Source: an uncultured Chlamydiae bacterium (GTDB lineage: Bacteria; Chlamydiota; Chlamydiia; Chlamydiales; SM23-39). From it: a stretch of 5,120 nucleotides of DNA. A program made the translations under genes and the position numbers. This document shows, piece after piece, positions 1 through 4,964 of this stretch; the first letter of the stretch is position 1; each line of letters opens with the position of its first letter. The notes under the pieces were generated by a model. That model had not been told where the DNA came from. It did not search any database and was given only the letters and a program-made list of their open reading frames with translations. Location: the NCBI GenBank assembly GCA_903909295.1, contig CAIVVG010000013.1, positions 1-5,120 of the forward strand, in the 5' to 3' direction.

Positions 1-1
1 A

Positions 2-397
2 AAAAGACTGGAAGATTTTTTCCCTCTTGCAGAAGGGATGAAAGAGATCGCAAACCCAAAAGAACGGCTTATATTTCTAGTGGATTTTGTTTTAGGCGAG
101 CTTAGAAGTAAAACGGAAAAGCTCAGATTTATCAATATGCTTTATTTGACCGAGGATGGTGTCGCAGCGATCCATGAAGCGATGCAGAAATATGAGGAAC
201 AGTTTGCAAAAATATTTCAAATGGAAAGGCAGTTGTTTTTAGAGCTTGGGTTTTCCGATCCAGACATGGAAGCGACTTATATGAGGTCACTTTTACAAGG
301 TATTTCGTTGGAATACATGCTTGGTCCTTCTGATTATCCGTTAGAGGAGATAAGGAAGAGGGTTTTGTCTAGATATATCACTGAAGTGAATGGCTAA
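2..397 (+). CDS. TetR/AcrR-like transcriptional regulator, C-terminal part (5' end outside window)
   Basis: The reading frame is open from the first complete codon at position 2, so the ATG at 38 is probably an internal methionine; the visible reading KRLEDFFPLAEG runs straight into it. About 131 residues are present. TetR proteins are usually 180-210 residues, so the roughly 55-70 missing ones would be the N-terminal helix-turn-helix. What is visible is all-helical and ends in a pattern typical of the TetR ligand-binding/dimerisation domain: an arginine-containing helix (MEATYMRSLLQGISLEYML), then YPLEEIRKRVLSRYI at the C terminus. The gene ends in tandem TAA TAA codons. Known for the family: dimeric repressors released from DNA by a small ligand, often controlling adjacent genes. 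Inference: it may control the hemerythrin-like gene 24 bases downstream. The ligand cannot be predicted. Without the DNA-binding domain the family call rests on pattern recognition of the C-terminal half only. Confidence 0.62.
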   Translation, partial: KRLEDFFPLAEGMKEIANPKERLIFLVDFVLGELRSKTEKLRFINMLYLTEDGVAAIHEAMQKYEEQFAKIFQMERQLFLELGFSDPDMEATYMRSLLQGISLEYMLGPSDYPLEEIRKRVLSRYITEVNG

Positions 398-421
398 TAA
401 ATTAATTTAAAGAGGTAAGAA

Positions 422-1033
422 ATGAGAGTAAAATTCTATAGAGAACATAAATATGTTAGTGCAGCTTTGAATAATCTTGAAAGGCTGATTGCTAAAACTG
501 ATTTTCGTAAAAATGCAGAGATTGAAGAGGCTAAGGCGGAGTGGGCTGATCTTTCTGGCATGTTGCAGGGGCATGCAGAGTATGAAGAAGAAAAGCTACA
601 TTCATTGCTCGAAAAGAAGGGGTCAACGGTGCATCTTCTTGCTCATGATCAGCACGAAGAAATGGATGCAGCATTTCCAGAAATCGATTCTTTGTTCAGT
701 GCGGCAATACGTGAAGAAGATCAAGATAGAAAGGTCGAAATAGGTTATCAGCTTTACTTAACCTTTCGTAAGTTTGTAGGCAATAACCTGCTCCACCTTC
801 ATGAGGAAGAAACGAAAATTTTGCCCGAGTTGCAAAGGTTTTATTCGGATGAAGAATTGCGGCTTGTTGAAGACTCAACTTATCAAATCCTGACCCCGCA
901 GGAGATGATCGATATGCTTCGAGTATTATTTCCTCATATGAATGCTTTGGATAAAGAAGCTTTTCTAAAGGATATCGAAATTTCCCAACCTCACAAGTTT
1001 AAAGAAATTCTGCCAACCGTAGTGCAACTCTAA
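422..1033 (+). CDS. Hemerythrin-like (HHE cation-binding) domain protein
   Basis: A 203-residue soluble protein with no signal peptide or membrane segment. The start is supported by an AGAGGT ribosome binding site (411-416) six bases before ATG. Candidate metal ligands have the spacing of a hemerythrin four-helix bundle: H9 in the first helix, H51-x3-E55 (GHAEYEEE), H75-x2-H78-E79 (HDQHEE) and H125-x-H127-x2-E130 (HLHEEE). Known for the family: these residues bind a diiron or other metal centre, and members bind O2 or NO, store or sense iron, or protect against oxidative or nitrosative damage. Residues after about 140 form an extra helical tail (SDEELRLVEDS, then a PQEMIDMLRVLFPHM stretch), which could be a second helical unit or a partner-binding region. 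The gene follows the TetR-like gene closely, so co-transcription is likely. Substrate and physiological role are not determined by the sequence. Confidence is high for the fold and low for any specific function. Confidence 0.8.
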   Translation: MRVKFYREHKYVSAALNNLERLIAKTDFRKNAEIEEAKAEWADLSGMLQGHAEYEEEKLHSLLEKKGSTVHLLAHDQHEEMDAAFPEIDSLFSAAIREEDQDRKVEIGYQLYLTFRKFVGNNLLHLHEEETKILPELQRFYSDEELRLVEDSTYQILTPQEMIDMLRVLFPHMNALDKEAFLKDIEISQPHKFKEILPTVVQL

Positions 1034-1146
1034 GCTTTTTCGAAGCAGTTTTTACTGTAGTTTCATCCAGTCTAGTGCGTAAATACTGCGTAATTGAGCT
1101 TTACACAGCTGAATTTTCTGGTGTGAATTTTGTGTTGTATGTCACT

Positions 1147-1182
1147 AAAAACAAAAGGCTTCAGTCGCAAAACTGAAGCCTT
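1147..1182 (-). terminator. Rho-independent terminator of ssrA
   Basis: Perfect 10-bp stem (AAGGCTTCAG at 1155-1164 with CTGAAGCCTT at 1173-1182) and an 8-base loop. On the minus strand the stem is followed by TTTTGTTTTT, a good uridine tract. It lies nine bases beyond the mature tmRNA 3' end, leaving a very short trailer for processing. On the plus strand the stem is followed by AAAATTGA with no T-run, so it should act mainly on ssrA and only weakly, if at all, on the convergent hemerythrin-like gene. Confidence 0.88.
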
Positions 1183-1191
1183 AAAATTGAA

Positions 1192-1560
1192 TGGAGGTGG
1201 AGAGAATTGAACTCTCGTCCTTAGCAGACGCCACATAAGTGACTACATGTTTAGAGCCTTAAAATTATCTCGATCCTGCCGAAAGGCTCTTACGCTTGAG
1301 ATCGATCGGACTATCTCTATCTCGAACTCCTGCCTAGAATGTCCACGAGGGCAGGGTTCATACCCAGATGTATGACGGTAAAAATCCAGAACTCTCGGTC
1401 TGATTCTGGCTTACCGGGTAACTTAGGCTGTTAAGCCGCAGCTGCCAACGTTTCGTAAGATTCGTCGTTTATTTTTTTAATCGGATGATTTAAGAGGCCA
1501 ACCGATCATCCTCTACATGCCACCTATGCTTTACCCCTAAGTCGAAACCGGGACACCCCC
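1192..1560 (-). ncRNA. ssrA: Transfer-messenger RNA (tmRNA, one-piece)
   Basis: tmRNA rescues ribosomes stalled on mRNAs lacking a stop codon: charged with alanine and bound by SmpB, it enters the A site and switches translation to its own short tag frame. About 369 nt, close to the E. coli length. The tRNA-like half is clear. The 5' strand GGGGGUG (1560-1554) pairs with 3' CACCUCC (1199-1193), and the third pair is the G3-U70 wobble that specifies alanylation. GGUUUCGAC follows near the 5' end, and a T arm GAGAG-UUCAAUU-CUCUC lies at the 3' end. The discriminator is A1192 and is followed by UUC, so CCA is not encoded and must be added. A pseudoknot PK1 can be drawn at RNA positions 47-81 (AGAGG/CCUCU with AUCGG/CCGAU). 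The tag frame ends in UAA at RNA positions 128-130 (plus-strand 1431-1433). 5' and 3' ends are inferred from the acceptor stem. Confidence 0.95.
1431..1472 (-). other. tmRNA tag-peptide reading frame, (I)NDESYETLAAAA
   Basis: Within ssrA the frame AAC GAC GAA UCU UAC GAA ACG UUG GCA GCU GCG GCU UAA encodes NDESYETLAAAA and stops at 1431-1433. The hydrophobic LAAAA end fits the ClpXP-type degron found on tmRNA tags generally. The resume codon is uncertain: AUA (1472-1470) or AAC (1469-1467). Both lie in an A-rich stretch 7 to 10 bases after the predicted pseudoknot PK1, near the spacing in E. coli. Confidence 0.75.
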
Positions 1561-1596
1561 AGGGAAGGCACGAAACCTTCATGCCCTCTCTGGGGG
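1556..1596 (-). promoter_or_regulatory. Long hairpin spanning the pre-tmRNA 5' leader and mature 5' end
   Basis: On the minus strand CCCCCAG (1596-1590) pairs with CUGGGGG (1562-1556). An A-C mismatch follows, then seven more pairs: GAGGGCA (1588-1582) with UGCCUUC (1570-1564), including one G-U. The loop is 11 bases. The 3' arm includes mature tmRNA residues G1-G5, so in the primary transcript this hairpin competes with the acceptor stem. Whether it affects RNase P processing or is only a folding intermediate is inference. Confidence 0.6.
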
Positions 1597-1612
1597 AAGC
1601 ATATATAACTAT

Positions 1613-1642
1613 ATTGTAGCACATTTAGCCTTTTTTTGATAA
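1613..1642 (-). promoter_or_regulatory. Predicted ssrA promoter
   Basis: On the minus strand a -35-like TTATCA (1642-1637) is separated by 18 bases from a good -10 TACAAT (1618-1613). Transcription would start near 1604-1607, giving a leader of about 45 nt before the mature tmRNA 5' end. The -10 matches consensus in five of six bases; the -35 matches in four. Confidence 0.6.
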
Positions 1643-1643
1643 C
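1615..1643 (+). promoter_or_regulatory. Weak candidate ileS promoter overlapping the ssrA promoter
   Basis: TTGTAG (1615-1620), a 17-base spacer and GATAAC (1638-1643) give an acceptable but weak sigma-70-like pair placed 20-odd bases before the ileS start codon. It occupies almost the same bases as the divergent ssrA promoter. No better candidate is visible in the 108 bases between the mature tmRNA end and ileS. Confidence 0.3.
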
Positions 1644-1655
1644 ATCTTCTGTTTT

Positions 1656-1660
1656 GGGGG
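1656..1660 (+). promoter_or_regulatory. Atypical all-G ribosome binding site for ileS
   Basis: GGGGG lies eight bases before the ileS ATG and could pair with the CCUCC of 16S rRNA with a central G-U. No standard AGGAGG is present. The position fits the chosen start, which also leaves a normal-length N terminus ahead of the HYGH motif. Confidence 0.4.
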
Positions 1661-1668
1661 CTTAAGCA

Positions 1669-4600
1669 ATGTTTCAATTTCAGTCCAATGAGAGCTTTCC
1701 CGAGAGGGAAATAAGGGTCCTGCGTCTATGGCAGGAGGGGAAGATTTTTGAGCGGTCGGTCGAGGAGAAGCGGGGGAAGCCCCTTTTCTCGTTCTACGAT
1801 GGCCCCCCGTTCGCGACGGGGCTGCCTCACTATGGGCACCTCCTGGCGGGGACGATCAAGGATGTGGTCCCTCGCTATAAGACGATGCGGGGGTTTTGTG
1901 TCCCTCGCCGTTTCGGGTGGGACTGCCATGGCCTTCCAGTGGAAAATGAGATTGAGAAAGCCAAGGAGCTGTCGGGGGCTGCGGCGATCGAGCAGTTCGG
2001 GATTGGGGCGTTCAATGAGGAATGCCGCAGTATTGTCCTTCGGTATACGGGGGAGTGGAAGAAGACAGTGGACCGGATGGGACGCTGGGTCGATTTCAAC
2101 AATACCTATCGGACGATGGATCGGAGTTTCATGGAGTCGGTCTGGTGGGTGTTCCAGGAGCTATATAAACAGGACCTGATCTATGAGGGGTTCAAGGTAA
2201 TGCCGTTTTCGATGAAGTTGGGGACGCCGATTTCCAACTTTGAGGCGAACTTGAACTACAAGGATGTGGATGACCCTTCCGTAACATTGATGTTTGAGAT
2301 GGAAGAGGAGCCGGGGACCTATTTTCTCGCTTGGACGACGACTCCTTGGACGCTCCCTTCGAACTTGGCTCTGATTGTCCATCCGAAGTTGGTCTACGTG
2401 AAGGTGGAAGATCCGAAGACGGGTAAGAGGTACATTTTGGCTGAAGGGAGGTTGCAAGCTCAATTTCCCGATGGGGTCAAGGTGCTCGAAGAGTTTGCTG
2501 GAGGCACGCTTAAAAATACAAAATATCGACCGCTGTTTCCGTTCTTTGCAGGGCAGCAGGGGGCGTTCCGGGTCTTGACGGATGAGTTTGTGTCGATTGA
2601 GGATGGAACGGGGGTTGTCCACGCGGCGCCTGCCTTTGGCGAGATGGACTTTTTTGTCTGTCAGCGAGAGGGGATTGAACTGGTCTGTCCGGTCGATAGC
2701 AATGGGCACTTTACAAAAGAAGTTCCTCCTTTTGAGGGGCAGCTCGTGAAGGATGCCGATAAGGAGATCATTCGGGAACTCAAGAAACAGGGGAAGCTCT
2801 TTTATCAGGGAACGATTCGCCATCGCTACCCGTTTTGCTGGCGCTCTGATACGCCGCTGATCTACAAGGCGGTGCGCACGTGGTTTGTCGCTGTGGAAAA
2901 AATCAAGGAGCGGCTTTTTGCTGCCAATAGCCAAATTCACTGGATGCCCGAACACATCAAAGAGGGGCGTTTTGGCAAGTGGCTGGAAAATGCGCGGGAT
3001 TGGGCGATTAGCCGGAACCGTTACTGGGGGACTCCGATCCCTCTTTGGCGGAGCGAAAAAGGGGACTGCATCGCCATCGGGAGTGTTGCAGAATTGGAAA
3101 AACTCACGGGCAAAAAGATCGACGACTTGCATCGGCATCACATCGACGAGCTGACGTTTGTACACGATCGGCAGACGTTCCGCCGGATTCCTGAGGTGTT
3201 TGACTGTTGGTTTGAGTCTGGGTCGATGCCTTATGCGCAAAATCACTATCCGTTCGAGAATAAAAAAGAGTTTGAGGAGAGTTTTCCGGCTGACTTTATC
3301 GCAGAGGGGCTCGATCAGACGCGGGGGTGGTTTTATACGTTGACGGTGTTGGGTGCGGCGCTCTTTAAGAAGCCTGCCTTTAAAAACGTGATCGTCAATG
3401 GGATCATTTTGGCCGAGGATGGCAACAAGATGTCCAAGCGGCTCAAGAACTACCCGGATCCTGAAAAGGTGATCAACCAATTTGGGGCGGATGCGATCCG
3501 GCTCTACATGCTGGGCAGTCCTGCTGTCAAGGCGGAGGATCTCCGTTTTTCAGAAAAGGGGGTGGAGCATGTTTTGCGCCAAGCGCTGATCCCTCTTTGG
3601 AACTCTTTTGTCTTCTTTGCGACCTATGCGAAGATCTATCACTGGAAACCGGTGATTGCGGCTCCGCAGGCATTGATGGATCGTTGGCTTTTATCTCGGG
3701 TACAAAAACTTCTCTTGGAAGTGGAGGCGGGGATGGAGGCTTATGACCTGAATCGAGCGGTCGAGCCGTTGGTTGGATTCATCGATCAGTTGACGAACTG
3801 GTACATTCGCCGTTCTCGGAGCCGTTTTTGGTCGGATGAGGATTCAGCGGATCGGCGGGAGGCGTTTAGCGCGCTCTACACCGCCTTGCTACAGGTTTCT
3901 CAGATCGCGGCCCCTTTTATCCCGTTCTTAAGTGAGGCCATTTATCAGGAGTTAAAAACTCCGGGGATGCCCGATTCGGTCCATTTGTCCGACTTCCCCA
4001 CTTACCAGCCCACTGTGCGGGATGAGGCGTTGGAAAAAGAGGTGGAAGCGGCTCAAGCTGCAGTGAGTTTGGGGCATGCTTTGCGCAAGGAGCACAAGCT
4101 GAAGGTGCGTCAACCTCTTTTCAAGGCTCACTTGGTGACGGCTAATTTGGAGTTGTTGGCGGCTCTGGAAAAACAAAAGCAGTTGATTGCGGATGAGCTG
4201 AATGTCAAAGAGATCTTGCTGAGCAGCAATGAGGCCGAATTTGTCCAGTGGCTCGCTAAGCCAAATTTTCCCGTTTTAGGGAAAAAAATTGGGAAGTGGA
4301 TGCCGCAGGCGAAGAAGCTGATTGAGCAATTTACAAGAGCTCAGATCCAGCAGATTGCATCTGGCAAGGGGCTCGTCCTGGAGATCGAGGGGGAGCGCTT
4401 TGAATTGGGCTCTGCCGATGTACAAGTCGAGCGGAAGGTCAAAGAGGGGCTTGCTGCAGGCAACGCAGGGGAGCTGACCGTGGTCCTCGATACAGCGTTG
4501 AATGAAGAGCTGTTGGAAGAGGGGATGGCTCGAGAACTGGTCAATAAGATCAATACAATGCGCAGGGAAATGGACTTTGAAGTGACCGACCGGATTGCGA

Positions 4601-4776
4601 TTGTGTTAGAGAGCAGTAACTATGTGCAAAAGTGCTTTGAGAAGTACCGCGAAATGATCGTGGGAGAGGTGCTTGCTGTGCGGGTCGAGTTCGGGCCATG
4701 CGAGGGGACTGTGTGCGATCTGAACGGTGAGTCAGCCAAGTTATTGCTGCAGAGACAAAGGAGCTCCGCTCCTTAA
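1669..4776 (+). CDS. ileS: Isoleucyl-tRNA synthetase, archaeal/eukaryotic-like type (IleRS2)
   Basis: Cytoplasmic class Ia synthetase that charges tRNA-Ile with isoleucine and edits away valine. The 1035-residue length is normal for the type. In order: Rossmann catalytic core with the HIGH-class motif H54-Y55-G56-H57 after FYDGPPFATGLP; CP1 editing domain with TTTPWTLPSN (223-232) and GTGVVHAAPAFGEMD (313-327), D327 being the likely counterpart of the essential editing aspartate; W514-F-E-S-G-S; D549-QTRGWF; KMSKR at 587-591; the anticodon-binding helical domain with NWYIRRSRSR from 710; and a C-terminal extension with ARELVNKINTMRR typical of IleRS2. All key motifs are intact. The sequence resembles, from memory, chlamydial IleRS along its whole length, except that the last seven residues (RQRSSAP) appear to be extra. 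Base composition is visibly richer in G than neighbouring genes. It lies divergent from ssrA. Gene symbol and function are near certain. Confidence 0.98.
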   Translation: MFQFQSNESFPEREIRVLRLWQEGKIFERSVEEKRGKPLFSFYDGPPFATGLPHYGHLLAGTIKDVVPRYKTMRGFCVPRRFGWDCHGLPVENEIEKAKELSGAAAIEQFGIGAFNEECRSIVLRYTGEWKKTVDRMGRWVDFNNTYRTMDRSFMESVWWVFQELYKQDLIYEGFKVMPFSMKLGTPISNFEANLNYKDVDDPSVTLMFEMEEEPGTYFLAWTTTPWTLPSNLALIVHPKLVYVKVEDPKTGKRYILAEGRLQAQFPDGVKVLEEFAGGTLKNTKYRPLFPFFAGQQGAFRVLTDEFVSIEDGTGVVHAAPAFGEMDFFVCQREGIELVCPVDSNGHFTKEVPPFEGQLVKDADKEIIRELKKQGKLFYQGTIRHRYPFCWRSDTPLIYKAVRTWFVAVEKIKERLFAANSQIHWMPEHIKEGRFGKWLENARDWAISRNRYWGTPIPLWRSEKGDCIAIGSVAELEKLTGKKIDDLHRHHIDELTFVHDRQTFRRIPEVFDCWFESGSMPYAQNHYPFENKKEFEESFPADFIAEGLDQTRGWFYTLTVLGAALFKKPAFKNVIVNGIILAEDGNKMSKRLKNYPDPEKVINQFGADAIRLYMLGSPAVKAEDLRFSEKGVEHVLRQALIPLWNSFVFFATYAKIYHWKPVIAAPQALMDRWLLSRVQKLLLEVEAGMEAYDLNRAVEPLVGFIDQLTNWYIRRSRSRFWSDEDSADRREAFSALYTALLQVSQIAAPFIPFLSEAIYQELKTPGMPDSVHLSDFPTYQPTVRDEALEKEVEAAQAAVSLGHALRKEHKLKVRQPLFKAHLVTANLELLAALEKQKQLIADELNVKEILLSSNEAEFVQWLAKPNFPVLGKKIGKWMPQAKKLIEQFTRAQIQQIASGKGLVLEIEGERFELGSADVQVERKVKEGLAAGNAGELTVVLDTALNEELLEEGMARELVNKINTMRREMDFEVTDRIAIVLESSNYVQKCFEKYREMIVGEVLAVRVEFGPCEGTVCDLNGESAKLLLQRQRSSAP
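4758..4774. repeat. 7-bp inverted repeat overlapping the ileS stop codon
   Basis: AAGGAGC (4758-4764) and GCTCCTT (4768-4774) are perfect complements around a three-base TCC loop, and the final T belongs to the ileS TAA. There is no T-run afterwards, so it is not a standard terminator by itself. It is the first of four consecutive hairpins. Confidence 0.7.
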
Positions 4777-4783
4777 TACCTCG

Positions 4784-4844
4784 GCAAAGGGCTTAGAGGG
4801 TGTACTAAAACCTAATTTTTTAGTACACCCTCTAAGCCCTTTGC
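4784..4844. repeat. Perfect 27-bp inverted repeat with 7-base spacer
   Basis: The arms 4784-4810 and 4818-4844 are exactly complementary, starting GCAAAGGGC and ending GCCCTTTGC, with spacer CCTAATT. It begins eight bases after the ileS stop, so an RNA stem here would be very stable and could end or protect the ileS transcript, but no uridine tract follows on either strand. It could also be a small transposon-derived palindrome or two fused element ends. The structure is seen directly; its role is unknown. Confidence 0.85.
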
Positions 4845-4861
4845 AAACCCATGTGGGTTGC
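4843..4861. repeat. Short palindrome in the ileS-transposase hairpin cluster
   Basis: AACCCA and TGGGTT (4846-4851, 4854-4859) flank a two-base centre. The flanking GC at 4843-4844 and 4860-4861 extend the stem past a single bulged A. The outer bases are shared with the hairpins on both sides, so the three cannot all be fully formed at once. Confidence 0.6.
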
Positions 4862-4881
4862 AAGGGAGTTCCCTCCCTTGC
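4860..4881. repeat. 9-bp inverted repeat with TTCC loop
   Basis: GCAAGGGAG (4860-4868) and CTCCCTTGC (4873-4881) pair perfectly around a four-base loop. The arm resembles the outer part of the large palindrome (GCAAAGGG). It is followed by CGGGATTAAAAGGGTTGCC, which repeats the GGGTTGC word of the previous hairpin (4855-4861) at 4893-4899. There is no T-run on the plus strand. Confidence 0.7.
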
Positions 4882-4927
4882 CGGGATTAAAAGGGTTGCC
4901 AACTGCTGCAAGAAATCTAAGAAAATC

Positions 4928-4956
4928 TTGACAATTCTGTGCAAAATGCATAGAAT
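4928..4956 (+). promoter_or_regulatory. Near-consensus promoter of the IS607-type transposase gene
   Basis: A perfect -35 TTGACA (4928-4933), an optimal 17-base spacer and -10 TAGAAT (4951-4956, five of six). The expected start of transcription falls at about 4962-4965, at or within three bases of the ATG at 4965, which implies a leaderless or nearly leaderless mRNA. Confidence 0.75.
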
Positions 4957-4964
4957 CTCTTTCC

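Noticed and set aside
1034..1054. Possible terminator of the hemerythrin-like gene (GCTT/AAGC stem followed by a five-T run)
   Set aside because: The stem is only four base pairs with a five-base loop, too weak to call; a CAGT-TTTT-ACTG alternative next to it is equally weak.
1055..1146. Search for a small gene or RNA between the hemerythrin-like gene and the ssrA terminator
   Set aside because: No open frame with a ribosome binding site, no convincing promoter and no strong hairpin; it appears to be plain AT-rich spacer.
1192..1560. Permuted two-piece tmRNA
   Set aside because: The 5' and 3' acceptor strands pair in the normal order at the two ends of the gene, and the tag frame lies between them as in one-piece tmRNA.
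2161..3480. 439-residue open frame on the minus strand, antisense to ileS
   Set aside because: It lies entirely within the certain ileS gene, has no family resemblance (arginine- and proline-rich low-quality composition), and is a by-product of G-rich codon usage in ileS.
4758..4881. CRISPR array interpretation of the repeated GCAA/TTGC words
   Set aside because: Repeat units differ in length, are palindromic rather than direct, and there are no uniform spacers.
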